Shown here: one piece after another, positions 1 through 11,130 of the stretch | How the letters are laid out: each line of letters starts with the position of its first letter | Position numbering within the stretch: the first letter of the stretch is position 1 | Position numbers and translations under genes: made by a program | The notes under the pieces: generated by a model | The model's input: the letters and a program-made list of their open reading frames with translations, nothing else | The model's database searches: none | Told to the model about the DNA's origin: nothing | Source: Acholoe squamosa | Lineage: Eukaryota > Annelida > Polychaeta > Phyllodocida > Polynoidae | Assembly: GCA_949317995.1 (NCBI GenBank) | Contig: OX439048.1 | Span: 65,973,375-66,037,374 of the forward strand | Direction of reading: 5' to 3' | DNA: 64,000 nt

Positions 1-428
1 ATTGGTCATTTAAAGTGCACAACTGTGAGGTATGGTAGTGAAAGAGCCAGTCAACCAGGTTGAGGTGGAGGCTTATCAGGAATTACCAGGGTCTGGGGGC
101 ATCATGGACGGTAGATCTCTCTCAGTTTTAATATCCTGTCTGCTAATGAAAATACAACAGAACCCCAGGAAGTTTCCTACAGCACGTGTTCTGCTATATA
201 CAGTGTTGTTGGACATTTTCCCAAATCTCATTTCCATGTGTGTATGCTAGTCTGTATATCAGGGTCTCTGTATCAGTACATTTACATAATTTAAGTTATG
301 GAGATGTTCTCAACATGGTATCACTAGACATTACAATTTGAAAGCCTTTAAATTAGAGTGGTGACCGTAGGTAATGTACCATGACTGCTCTTTGCAAGCA
401 ACATTGAGTGTAGTAATAACACAGTGCA
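1..428 (-). repeat. Long repeat copy alpha, Y block (edge of window)
   Basis: Read on the minus strand, positions 250 to 60 align with 53,880-54,080 and 27,470-27,650. Shared landmarks, in order, are GGAAATGAGATTT, a TCCAACAACACT..TATATAGCAG segment, and a TTCTGTTRTRTTTTC..GACAGGATAT segment. A more distant copy lies at 58,130-58,270. A 72-codon plus-strand frame at 32-250 exists only because this repeat happens to lack stops, and I do not regard it as a gene. The sequence continues beyond the left edge. Confidence 0.6.
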
Positions 429-791
429 GGAGGGTGTTGCTCTTATAGTAAAAGGAAGAGCTGGCTAAAAATGCCCTCATTTCCAGTCCTTTCTTTTCAT
501 GTAGCTATAACTTGTCCCTTTTGTTGCTCACAAGTGGTCATTCAAGTATGGTGCTAAAAAAGGGGGATTTGAGTAGGTACCTAGTTGGGAGAAGTCAGTC
601 AGTATAATATACTATAGAGTGTGTGACATGAGTAGGTACCTGATAGTGCAGCTCTCTCTGTTTTAAACAAGGCATGTGATGTTTCAGACTAATGTGGTGA
701 GTGCAAGTACTTAGGTGAAGCAGTGCATGACTTGTTTAGAAAAGAGGGATAAATACTCACAGCTCTTTTTACAATAGAAGCAACACCCTCC
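429..791 (+). mobile_element. MITE family A, copy 1
   Basis: A 363-bp element bounded by GGAGGGTGTTGCT at the left and AGCAACACCCTCC at the right. The inverted termini extend roughly 30 bp with interruptions (AAAGGAAGAGCTG against CAGCTCTTTTTAC). It has no coding capacity. Copies lie at 12,728-13,091 (same strand, same length) and 50,588-50,927 (minus strand, one end missing). No clear target-site duplication is seen, so the superfamily is not assigned. Confidence 0.8.
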
Positions 792-1160
792 ACATGTATA
801 CCAGTACAATCGGCTGTGGTCACTGGATACAAGGCTGTAATGGCATTAGGGTTCCACTACAGTTTGAATTAATTTTGCCTCAGCTGAGAGTCCCTTTTCA
901 GCTGTTTTCCCTGGTTATAGATGCATGTTTTAGCACTATACCGCTGGTAGATAGCTGAAGTACATCTTCACTCCTTCTCCTTCCCTCCCTATCCCACATA
1001 CAGGGCGCCAGCGACCTCTCACTGCCACATAGTAATCATAACCTTGACCCACTGCTCCCAAAGTGCATAATATTATCACAGAAGCATCTTCTCCAAACCA
1101 CATACCGAATAACCCAGCTAAATATCCTGAAATATCACACATGGCCTGACCCAGCAATAT
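792..1160 (-). repeat. Long repeat copy alpha, Y block start
   Basis: On the minus strand, 1157-936 reads GGGAGCAGTGGGTCA then GGTTATGATKACY and a GGGATAGGGAGG segment. It aligns with 25,590-25,670 and 52,680-52,760, and its tail AGCTATCTA aligns with 52,990-53,010. The 73-codon minus-strand frame here is a by-product of the repeat. Confidence 0.55.
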
Positions 1161-2429
1161 GTAAGTAGCTAAAGTAGAATGTTTTTACAGTGACTCAATT
1201 AGAATGGAAATTGGAGGCAATTTTATGGCCATGGATATTGTAAATCTAATCAAAATAAAAGTGGTATTTCCAACCCTGCATTATAGAGGCTTTGTTTTTG
1301 ATGTTATTTTATAGACCTTCAATATGGACTATGATAATCCATTCCTGAACTTTATCATCACAATCTCAGTATCAAATACTTCCTCTACACAGTAATAACC
1401 ATAGCATTACAGTAAAGATTGAAATGTATGCATCAGAGCATAATCCAGTGAAAACTTCTATCCCAAACTATTCTGGCCATGAATCTTGTGATGTAATCTT
1501 ACATAATCATTGGTTTGTATTCAACTAAATGTAGAAATAGGTGTATAAGGACTGGTCAACTCGAGGTGAAATGGTGGTCATCTCAAGGTAAAATCGGTAT
1601 GTTCTAGGAAATAAGTCCAATACAGAAAAAATTTTAACATTTCTGCTGTTTCCTTATGCTATCATTTAGCAAAGATATTTATGAATTCCTAGAGTGAAAA
1701 TGTTGTATATTCATCTTCAAATTATCGAACCAAAGTTGGAGAATTCTGATGAAATGGCCAGCTGGTCATGGTAAAAACCATTGAAACATGGGAACGTTAG
1801 TGTATTATCATGATTGATAATTACTTCATATATTCCAGGACATCATTCTATGGGGTACTATTACACCTCTATTTCAATGATATTAGGGTTCAAGACCAAT
1901 ACAGTACATGTGAGAGTGAAAAAATCTAGCTAACAGGTGGTCGACTCTAGGTATGTGGTCGTCTTTAGGTTAATCTACCCTATACCAACTTTGTATGTTC
2001 ACCAGTGGGTCCCTGAAATCTGGTGTGCCAACGTGGGGGCTTGGGCTTACCTTGGATACAGGACTTTTCGGCTGAAAGAATGGTAGAGAAAACTTTCTAC
2101 AATGTATCAATTTTGCCACATTTTTCTTGTTTAGGATAAATTACTTCAAAAGCATTACTCTATAGTGGGTGGGGCAATAGTCAATGGAATCAGGGTTTCT
2201 TTGCTTCTAGGCTCATTTTTTTACTCTCCTTGCTATAGTCTATAATGCAAACCCCTTGCATTAGGCACACATTATGTTCGGGAAGACGCTATATGCTACA
2301 GCAGAAGTATGAAATTGTCCATTTAAGCTATATGTGGTTCATTCACCAGGTTTTACAGTATTCCCAACAGTAGCGGAGAAAGGCAGCATGGACAATACAT
2401 TTTTTAATTAAGGCCAGAAACAATATCTT
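1161..2429. other. AT-rich sequence, no gene seen
   Basis: No open frame, RNA gene or terminal inverted repeat is recognisable. Two diverged direct repeats of about 35 bp lie at 1,554-1,592 and 1,939-1,972, each with the pattern GGTCRACTC.AGGT..GGTCRTCT..AGGT. The motif recalls the sub-repeats of the foldback elements at 6,404-6,672 and 49,921-50,224, so this may be an old relic of that family. Confidence 0.4.
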
Positions 2430-2770
2430 TCTGATTCTTGAAATTTCACGAGTTTTGGGAATCAATCTGTTGCTTTTGGATTGCTCATTTCTCATCTCCT
2501 GCTAATAAAAATAGAGTCTCATGTAACAGAAACCGTCACTCACTCTTAGGCAAGGTCATTAGTAAGGCTCTGAATGACAATAATCATTTGTAAATGACTC
2601 AATGGGACCATATAGATCCTTTTAATGGGGTGAAAATAACACCAATCACTATTCAATGAAGATGCCTCTCCTCATGGAGGGTTCAAGAAAAAGACAGTGA
2701 ATATTGTTGCAAGAGGCTGAGGACGAGTAGTTGAGTAGCAGATACATGTGTGATATAAGACCTGGTAGGA
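2430..2770 (-). repeat. Long repeat copy alpha, segment between R2 and Y
   Basis: This aligns in reverse with 50,935-51,250. Shared landmarks, in plus-strand reading of this copy, are CTCCTGCTAATAAAAATAGA, then CCTTTTAATGGGGTGAAAAT, then CCAATCACTATTC and a GGTTCAAGA..AGACAG..GAAT segment. The order relative to R2 matches copy gamma, which supports a single long inverted copy. Positions 2,771-3,040 hold nothing recognisable; the 65-codon frame there has no support. Confidence 0.6.
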
Positions 2771-3040
2771 GTGATGCCCGTCAACGGTGTCATGGGTGTT
2801 GATTCACAAGTAGAAAAGCTCCCAGAATTGACACTTTGCAATAACTGCTTTGTCCAATATTCATATAATCGATATGAAAAAGATGTGACAAAAAGCTATA
2901 CATATCCCACAAAAATCTTCTTTCTTTTTTCTTGTAACAAACAGTCATTCACCAATGCACAATGTTAGTTGGCAGCATAATATTTCCTCTACAGTGACAG
3001 CAATTCACTCTCAGAACAATTACAACACATGGATCACTTC

Positions 3041-3475
3041 TCACAAAATGTGCCATAATGATGGTGGAATTAGCCAGATATCTTTCAAGAAGTCAATCCA
3101 AAAGGGGCTAATCATGGAGCCAGATTTGTGAAATGGGTTATTGATCTATTTTGACTATTCCTTCATCTGATATGTGAATCAGACTCAAACTAAAGCCAAA
3201 CTAAAATGTCCTCTAAGAGGAGGTCTATAATTGCTGGTGTGCTTTATGTGGAACTAAGCACTACATTTCTAAGACAGGCTTAGTTTGCCAGAAAGTATAT
3301 GACTCTTTCATCCTAGCCTGGTACTTTTACTCTACCTTCCTATTAGAATCAGAAGGGATTTCTAAAAGAAATACTTTAGCACAGTTGGAAAACATCCCCT
3401 AGAATTCTTTCATATCTATGTGGTAATTGATCCAATTAAAAGAAGCATGTCTTCTGCTGATAAATCATGACTGAG
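3041..3475 (-). repeat. Long repeat copy alpha, segment next to R2
   Basis: This aligns in reverse with 24,740-25,020 in copy beta. Landmarks are GATGGTGGAATTAG, GGGTTATTGATC, AAGGGATTTCTAAAAGAAAT, ACTTTAGCACAGTTG and CCAATTAAAAGAAG. It is diverged, with small insertions and deletions, and shows no coding signal. Confidence 0.6.
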
Positions 3476-3487
3476 ATGAGGGTAGTT

Positions 3488-3597
3488 CCCAGGTAGCAAG
3501 GATACATTGGGCCAATGTCGGCTTGTATTGGGCCAATGTCGGCTTATATTGGGCCAAGCTTGGACAAGCATGGCCCAATGCTCCATTGCTGCTTGGG
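3488..3597 (+). mobile_element. MITE family B, copy 1 (110 bp)
   Basis: The left end CCCAGGTAGCAAGGATACAT and the reverse complement of the right end, CCCAAGCAGCAATGGAGCAT, form inverted termini of about 27 bp. The interior is two to three direct repeats of a 22-24 bp unit containing TTGGGCCAATGTCGGC. A second copy of the same length lies in opposite orientation at 26,706-26,815. The target duplication is not clear. Confidence 0.75.
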
Positions 3598-4109
3598 CTT
3601 TGTTGTAGGTAGAGGTTGTTAAACATAGTGCCTGAGACAGGGTGATGTTTGTTGAGATGCTTTGTATGGTTTAGTAGAATCATAAGGGATTTCTCAAAAG
3701 TACTCATGGCCAACTATTACTTATGTACACTGAGGTAGAGGCTGTGTAAAGAAATAGTAACTTTTCTAGGGTAAAGTTGAGAATGCTAAGCTACATTTTC
3801 AAAAATTTGATAATCTCCAACTTTGGTGATGAGGTGTAATAAAACAATTCTTGGCACAGGGATTTGATTTTCACTACACATAAAGACATACTTTATGGGT
3901 TTAATAACTGTCTGATTAAAAACGTTGCATATGTGAGGTTAAAAAAGTATGGTTTTATGCCATGGGCTATGAAAACTGACCAGTTAGGAGTTGGTGACTT
4001 GAATCAGCCTTTCTAATCAGCCAAGACATAGGGCTTTTGGTAAAATAAACTGTCATTAAGTAATATTGAGTTTGTCAATTCAATGGTCCTCACGCTGGTG
4101 AACATTGCT
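3598..4109. other. No recognisable feature
   Basis: AT-rich sequence with no open frame of note, no inverted termini and no clear match to other parts of the window. Confidence 0.4.
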
Positions 4110-4860
4110 CACTGAATCACCCCAGATACGAAGCTGGCCATATCATTCCCAGTCGGACCACTTTCCATGATAATCTATATGAGAGAGGAGAGAGATATAT
4201 GGCTAAATTTAATCCAACATCAGAGCTGTAGTGTAATCCTAAGAAAAACTCTGTATAGCTTCTGAGATAGCTATGGAGACTAACAAATCATCTTCCAAGA
4301 TGTCCCTCTTCACTAATCTACAAGATAAGTACCCGGTCTCTTTTCTCATCTCTCAAACCGACACTATCAAAATCTGTGCAAAAAACATTGAGGGGATAAG
4401 GGGATTATGAACAATTATATGTATCTAGACAAAATCTAGACAAGTTTTGATATTTTCTGAGGGCCCTCAGTTCAACCTCCGAAGTGTTGGTTCAAAACTG
4501 CACCTCTAAATTATAATACTAAAACAAAGGCTGCTAAAGCCCATCTCACACCACTGCCATGTTCTAGCACCAAAGGAAACTGCAAGACCTGATTGCAGGT
4601 CTTCACCAATCTTGCCTCTATATCCCTCCCTACCAATGACACTTACATGAGCCCTGTGCCGCTTTCAGCCCAATGGTCATTATGACCTTCACCTGCAGCG
4701 ACTACAGCCAATATCACAGAATCTCCCCTTGTCTGAGTTGAACCAACATACCCATTCATAACTTACACCTCTGATATATTAAGCCTCTCAGGTTGTTATG
4801 GTTTCTAGTGGTAAACATATTCAGTAAAAAGAGAAGGTAGATCTAACATAGTATATATCC
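4110..4860 (-). repeat. Dispersed repeat R2, copy 1
   Basis: This aligns in direct orientation with 5,455-6,730 and in reverse with 22,985-23,095 and 49,000-49,910. Plus-strand landmarks, in order, are CACTTTCCATGATAATCT, CACATCAGAG, CCAAGATGTCCCTC, CCTCAGTTCAACCTCC, CATGTTCTAGCACC, GACCTGATTGCAGG, ATATCCCTCCC, AATGGTCATTATGACC, CATTCATAACTTACACCTC and CTCAGGTTGTTATGGTTTCT. This copy has no foldback insertion after the ACACCTC landmark, so it is the empty site for the insertion at 6,404-6,672. Confidence 0.75.
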
Positions 4861-5274
4861 TGTCTCGACCACAAGGCACATTTGTTCCTTATCTCTACCA
4901 ACCTGGACTCGCTCATGACAGGTGACATGGATTCAGAACTGATTTCATCTCATTACCTACAATATGACTTATGCTACCTTGAGTAGGGAGGAGGCATAGA
5001 CCTTAGCTGCAGTAAATTGAGATCTATGGAGATACAGCTTTCTCTGCACAATAGGGAGCCTAAGTCTCGCAATAAACTATGTCGTAAAAAAAATTCTGAT
5101 TTGGAACTAAAATAACCAATATTTGAATTGACCCAAAGGCCCACCATATATGAAATTTTAAGGCTCAACTCTCATTCTTAAAAAAGTTATGCCAGGCCTA
5201 AAATTTTCCCCTATCCTTCAAGCTTGCGGGCGATAATTTGCTGAGCTCAGAATCCGCCTGCACGTGACGTGACT
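4861..5274. other. No recognisable feature
   Basis: Between two R2 copies. A 64-codon minus-strand frame is present but shows no domain or splice context. No inverted termini are seen. Confidence 0.4.
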
Positions 5275-6403
5275 TCACCTCCCTATTGGCCTATAATACT
5301 GCTTCAGATGTGACACAGGCAAATTATTAAAAAAATGATGGCTATCCCTCCATGTCAGATTCTGTGATATATGTGACAGAGACACATGTGTGATTAAAAC
5401 TGTATAGCTAAGATGATAGCTACTCATGAAGGTCAATATATCAGCAATAGTAACTGCGGCCATGACAGATACAAAGCTGACCGTATCACTCCACGCCACT
5501 TTCCATGATAATCTCTGTGACAGAGACATACACAGCCAATCCCACATCAGAGACATATCATGTACACACAAGACAAAGTCTAGATTGCAAAGAAGATGGC
5601 TGCTCAGATAGGGTTATATATCAGTGAAGGCGGATGGTGTCTGAACAGTTATGCAAACAAAATTTATACGATTCTTGTATTATCATCTACCAAGATGTCC
5701 CTCGCCACAAGTTATCAGTCTGATCATTCTCTTCCCAACCAAACACAGTGAGGAAAACATTAATGAGGGCATCCTTTTCTTATTATTTCACTGTTATGAA
5801 TATACTATTCACAGTTTTTGATAGTTGCACCTTTCGTGATAATTTAAAATTTCTAGTATAAAATACCTAACGTATGTATAAGTATGTAGAGGTCAAGTCA
5901 AGGTTGGACAATCAACGCGCTGATACAACAAAAGTGTTCAGAACAGGCATCAAGTGAGGTTCGGAAGTTACTAGGCAGTCTATACAGTCAGATATTAAAC
6001 ACTGATATTTGGGAACCTCTGGCAGTGTGTGGATCTTTTTTTATGAAGGTCCTCAGTTAAACCTCCAAAGTGTTTGTTCAAAGCTTTAAATGTTGAGACA
6101 CAGGCTGCCAATGCGCTTCTTATTTTCTAGTCCTTCATTTTCTGACCCTAATTTTACCATCACTGTCATGTTCTGGCACCAGAGGTGCTTGGAGACTAAA
6201 TCCTGCAGGACCTGATTGTAGGCTTTTACCAATCCAGCCTTGCTGTCCCTCCCTCTGAATGACACATACGTGGGACTGCTTTCAGACCATTGGTCATGTC
6301 ATCATAACCCTCATCAGTGGCCACTTCAGCCAATATAACAGAATCTCTCCTTGTCTGACTTGAACAAACATACCCATTCATAACTTACACCTCTTATATA
6401 CAT
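5275..6403 (-). repeat. Dispersed repeat R2, copy 2 (interrupted)
   Basis: This is the longest R2 copy, aligning with copy 1 and in reverse with 22,985-24,670 and 49,000-49,910. The stretch CTCCATGTCAGATTCTGTG at 5,348-5,366 matches, in reverse, the sequence just right of the 67-bp array (24,590-24,615). The stretch CCTCCCTCTGAATGACACAT at 6,247-6,266 is the single-copy form of the 67-bp unit's core. R2 is broken at 6,403 by a foldback element and resumes at about 6,673 (CTTCTCAGGTTGTTATGGTT) until the transposon at 6,733. Confidence 0.75.
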
Positions 6404-6672
6404 CACTGAAAACATGGAAGATCCGAAACTAGTCAGTGGTGACCACTTTAGGTCCTCAGGTTAACGATACCTAAAACTACAACTTTAGGTAGTCAAAATG
6501 ACGACTTTAGGTCATCATCCTGATGACCTGAGTCATCAATATGATGACTCTGTACTGTCAGGATTGTCATCCTGAAGATGGTTGACTACCTAAAGTTGTA
6601 GGTTTAGGTATCGACAACTTGAGGACCTAAAGTGGTCACCGCTGACTAGTTTCAGATCTTCCATGTTTTCTG
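6404..6672. mobile_element. Foldback (palindromic) element FB, copy 1
   Basis: A 269-bp near-perfect palindrome. The left arm starts CACTGAAAACATGGAAGATC and the right arm ends GATCTTCCATGTTTTC. The arms are built from short sub-repeats of the type CTTTAGGTNNTC and TGACGACTTTAGG, and the centre is AGTCATCAATATGATGACT. It sits inside R2, and R2 copy 1 (around 4,776-4,790) and gamma R2 (around 49,015) lack it. A second copy is at 49,921-50,224, where TA flanks both ends. It probably belongs with TA-duplicating (Tc1/mariner-like) non-autonomous elements; that family call is inference. Confidence 0.85.
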
Positions 6673-6732
6673 CATGCTTCTCAGGTTGTTATGGTTTCTT
6701 CCATTGGTGAACGTATTAAGGAAAAGAAGATG

Positions 6733-8231
6733 CCCAGCAAATTGTCGTGACTCCTCGTCAACCTGTGTGAAGTGGCTCACACATGTCGCTAGATGGAACA
6801 CGACGTCGCTATAGCACAAGTTCACCAGGAATAGCAATGGTGGTGATCACATGGCCTGACCTCAGATGGCGAGGATGGTGATCACTCAGACTCACCAGGG
6901 ATGGCGACGCGGGTGATCACTCACCTCGCTAGATGAAACACGCACCTCGTCATAGCACATGTTCACCAGGGATGGCGAGGATCGTTATCACTCATCCTCA
7001 CCAGGGATGGCGACATGAGTGATCACTCATCCTCACCAGGGATGACGACATGAGTGATCACTCACTTCGCTAGATGAGACGCACACCACGTCATAATACA
7101 CATTCACCACAGATGGCAAGGATTGTGATCAGTCACCTCGCTAGATAAAACGCGTACCTCGTGATAGCACAGGTTCACCACAGAGGGTGAGGATCTTGAT
7201 CACCCACACTCACCAGGGATGGCGACACGAGTGATCACTCACCTCGCTAGATGAAACGCGCACCACATCATAGCGCAGGTTCACCATGGATGGCGAGAGT
7301 GGTGATCACTCAGACTCACCAGTGATGGCGACGCTGGTGATCACTCACCTTGTTAGATGAAAACCTCATGATCATGGACATTGGTAATCATGCAGCCTCA
7401 CATCTGCCAGATCAAAGTATGTTTTGCCAGAGAAGGTATTGCCATATGTATCTTCCCTCTAACCACAGACAAGGTGTTCATGTTGATATTTCCCTATGTA
7501 TTTTTCCTGTAACCAGAGAAAAGGTGTTTATGGATAGTTGCTTTCATTTTGAAGATACCTCTATCTAAATTCAATTGATATTCTCTCTATATAATCTTGT
7601 TTGATTCAACTCTGAAGTATTACATGGAAATCAGTGTGAAACAAAGCACATTTGATACGTATGGGACTTATACTTCATGCCCACACTTCCTAGATAGGCT
7701 ACATGTTGAACAGTGGTGCTGTCTCAACAACTTTGGCAATGGTGGTGATAAGTTGCCACTGTGAGTGAGAGTCAGTGACAGATGATGCAATCCTCAGAGA
7801 GCATTGACCTGGAGTGACACAAATTCACGTATTGAGTGAGACCAATGTTGGCAATGGTGGTGATAAGTCGCCATTTTGAGAGAAGATTAACTAGGAGTGA
7901 TACACACTCACGCAGTGAGTGAGAGCCATGTGGCAATGCAGGTGAAAAGTTGCCATTCTGACTGAGAGTTGACAGGCAGTGGCACATACTCACGCAGTGA
8001 GTTAGATCCATGTTGGCGATGGTGGTGATAAGTCACCATGCTTTGTGAGGGATGACAAGGGGTGGCACATACTCACGCAGTGAGTGAGATCATGTTGGCG
8101 ACTGTTGTGATAAATCGCCATGCCATGTGAGACTGACACACAGTGGCGAAAGATGACGCAGTGAGTTATCACTCAGAAAGGAGTCACCATTGATGACCAA
8201 TCATGGCGACAGATAACGACAATTTGCTGGG
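6733..8231. mobile_element. 1.5-kb TIR element with two internal tandem arrays
   Basis: The left end CCCAGCAAATTGTCGT and right end ACGACAATTTGCTGGG are perfect 16-bp inverted termini. The left interior (about 6,840-7,350) holds about five 70-145 bp repeats around GATGGCGAC, GTGATCACTCACCTCGCTAG and GTTCACCA. The right interior (about 7,730-8,190) holds about five 77-bp repeats around GGCGATGGTGGTGATAAGTC and ACTCACGCAGTGAGTGAGA. The two arrays share words in opposite orientation (TGGCGA, GTGAGTGA/TCACTCAC), so they may be extended, internally amplified TIRs. The middle (7,360-7,700) is unique and has no transposase. It is non-autonomous; the superfamily is unknown and the target duplication unclear. 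Confidence 0.8.
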
Positions 8232-8539
8232 TGGTAGAACTGACTTAGAATATAGCAGGAAAAGGAGAAAGCAGAACCTCAAAAAAGGAGGGGGTACATG
8301 TAACAAGATAACACTTGACAAACTGTTTTTATAGTAAACATTGGATCATCTAATGCTTTTACTATGTTATCTAATTGCCCTACTAAAAGAGCTCACGCAA
8401 AGCCTCATTTTATTTGAAACCTGTTGAAACATAAATGTATGATTTTAAAGTGTAACAAAGATTTAATGGTTGAATTATAATGACACTATGTTATGATAAG
8501 TCAGGAGAGTGGAGCAACACAAGGACACAGCCAACTACT
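8232..8539. other. No recognisable feature
   Basis: AT-rich sequence between the TIR element and block R3, with no open frame. Confidence 0.4.
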
Positions 8540-9174
8540 ACATTCATACAACATTTCCAAGCTGAGACTCTAATTACATACAGGGAAAACCTTTTCTAGT
8601 CACTGATCCTCAAGTAGTGTGGTTGAAGCTTTTCCCCGTGGGCAGAATCACTAAGGGGCTGTATCTGTGGGTAACAGATAGTAATTGGAGGTACTCAGGC
8701 CCAAGGCTTAGCCAATAACAGCTGAACAACATGAAGATTTACATATTGACCCATTCATCATTGCCTTAATCTGTTCCTGCTAGCTGCGTTAGGACAACAG
8801 CTGGTTCCTGTTTTCTTAAGTTACGGTTCAAATATTATGTTTTTCTCACAGCCATGACCTTTCAAGGGATCGAGCAATACACATTGGAGGTTGGACATCT
8901 GGCTTATCCACATGTGGAAAATAAGTTTTCAATTGTGCTTTGTTCAATGACCCAGGGTAGGGTTTGAATGCCATATTTGCATAGATAATCTACAAATCTT
9001 TTCTACATATCTAGGGGACCTAGATCTAGAAAAAAAAGTGCTATTTCAAGGCAAAAGCTTGTTTTCAAATCAACTGGGCCCTGGCTCTCTTCTGTATTCC
9101 GCCAATCCTAATCTCCATGGTGCCCAGGGAAATATCAACCAACTACCTGACTTAACTTAGCCATAAGGTGGCTC

Positions 9175-9923
9175 TTAACTCTTCTTTTACCAAGGTGTTT
9201 TTGGCTTAAAATTAGTCTCTATAGACTATCATTATCTTTCAAATGCTGTTTGAATCATGTTGATATTCTAACTAGAAGCTGAGTCATGAGTGTGCAAGGT
9301 AAGCATATGGACAAAAACCAATGGAATCCTGAGTGTCCATATCTATTCTGATAAGGCAGATATGATGGTGATAACATAGCAGGCATATCCTGCAAAATGA
9401 TGATTTTGTCAAACTTTACATAATCATATCTTAGGACTCCCTCTATCAATTTCCATGAAATAAAAAGCACATATTTTTGAATATTTTAAAAATTTTCACG
9501 TCACATGGTCACATGATTACCATGGCAACCAAATTAATCTAAAACCGCTACTTTCAGAGTATCTGTTGCCATGGCAACTGATATTTTTGTCAGGAATCCA
9601 CCAAAATGTATAAAATTGTTGGTACAATCTTTTGCTTCATGAAAAACTATTAAATTATTCTAATTTTTTATGATTTTTTGCCAGTAATAATCATTAGAAT
9701 TGGCCCAAACCTTTCTTAATTCTCTACCATGTTTAGGAGCTCACCCTATATCAGCAAAACTAGAGACTAGTGGTTTAAAATATGAACAGACCTCATACCA
9801 TAGGGCAAGCTCTGAGGAAATCGTAAATTTCATTGAAAATTCAAGGAGAGAGAGGGTACGCTAAATCGGCCAAAAATAGGTGAATTACTTGCAGAAATGC
9901 GCGTTCAGTAAAAGAAGAGTTAA
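9175..9923. mobile_element. piggyBac-type non-autonomous element (TTAA ends)
   Basis: The element starts TTAACTCTTCTTTTACC and ends GTAAAAGAAGAGTTAA: 12-bp inverted termini CTCTTCTTTTAC with TTAA at both outer edges, the target duplication typical of piggyBac. It is 749 bp including one TTAA, AT-rich, with no transposase frame. The flanks rejoin as a continuous R4 sequence (CTTCCTCTTCT then AGCCACCTTAT, read on the minus strand) matching the uninterrupted R4 at 20,478-20,510, so the insertion is precise. Confidence 0.8.
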
Positions 9924-10681
9924 AGCAAGAAGAGGAAGTCCCCAAGGGGGACCCCCAGCACAGTGCTACTGGCAAGGGCAAAGCACGAATTTCAAACAGA
10001 TATTCAAATCTGTTTGCAAAGAGTTAAAAAAACCTGTTCCAATTTAGCCACAGTATTGTCTAGCCCTGTATCTGCTTAGTATTCCCCTCATCCTGTTGCC
10101 ATGGGACCCAGGGAACCTGAACAATCTCCCTGTTACTTATGAATAAGATGCCTTTTAGTGTCGAAAGAGGTAGTCCTCTGGGAACCCAACCTAGTTTTGA
10201 CATCAAAGCTACATCCTTCCCTGACACCGATACTCGACCTACCGGGTCACCATGACATCAAAGGGGTAAACATGGACTGCAGGAATCCTGTAATACAACA
10301 TGGGATGCTGCATACAAACAGACAGATCCACATATAGGTAGACCTACATGTAGGTACACACAACAATGTATTATATCTGTATGAAGATATCAGACAGGAG
10401 GTGCCTTACACTATAAGTATATAGAACCTTACCTACAGGTAAACAGTCCCCCACAAAGTAATCTATACTTACAGTTTACATATGCAATACAATAACAATG
10501 ACTGCTTGAGCATATCTCATTACCAGACCTTGTCATGGTGCCTTATGTTCCCTAAATAATTCCTTTGGCAGAAGTGTTTGCACACACTACAGTCTTAAGG
10601 GGATCTTTACAGGCCTACCACGGAAACACCTCCAGTGACGTATGAGGCATCCCAAGCACATTATTATAGACTACCCAAGGT

Positions 10682-10689
10682 ACACACAA

Positions 10690-10771
<82 letters not shown>
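10682..10771. repeat. (CA)n(TA)n microsatellite
   Basis: A compound dinucleotide tract: about 30 bp of CA followed by about 58 bp of TA. It lies within the alpha long-repeat copy and has no equivalent at the matching position of copy beta. The tract gives spurious low-complexity frames on both strands. Confidence 0.95.
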
Positions 10772-10774
<3 letters not shown>

Positions 10775-11130
10775 ACATGTACTGGGAAAGGGGCTCTTAT
10801 TCCCTTTGCACTAAGGGCCCTTTTCACAGATCGTGTCACATATTATGGTCAAACATCCTGAATATATCCGGGCACTAAGAGGTTCCGCACACAGCCACCC
10901 AGGGGGTGTGGGTGACAGGAAGTCAAACATAGCAGAATGTGGTGGTATATCCTGCATGGGAGTTCATACATACCTGTATTGGGACATTACCGAGGAAGTT
11001 GGAGGTAGCGAGGATTCTTGGGAATGTTGTAGAAGGTTTGGAGGTTGGGTGTAAGTGAAGAGGATTTTGAGCGGATTGACTCCAAGGGCATGTTGGTAGA
11101 ATAACATGAGGCAGAGAGAACAGAGAGCCC

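Larger units (their letters stand above)
8540..11130 (-). repeat. Long repeat copy alpha: blocks R3-R4-R5
   Basis: This is the inverted partner of 18,881-22,150. R3 (8,540-8,760) carries CATGAAGATTTACATATTGA, matching 21,940 and 48,535 in reverse. R4 (8,760-10,640) includes TTGCCCTTGCCAGTAGCA read in reverse, CCATGGACAT-like spacing, and the 10,200-10,400 stretch matching 19,990-20,215. R5 (10,810-11,130) carries CACTAAGAGGTTCC, GGGTGTGGGTGACAGGAAGT and GTAGAAGGTTTGGAGGTT, matching 18,950-19,115. A piggyBac-type MITE (9,175-9,923) and a microsatellite interrupt it. The alignment is colinear over about 2.6 kb, so it reflects one event rather than scattered repeats. Confidence 0.75.

Noticed and set aside
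10615-10878. Frames through the dinucleotide tract on both strands
   Set aside because: Encoded by (CA)n(TA)n low-complexity sequence.
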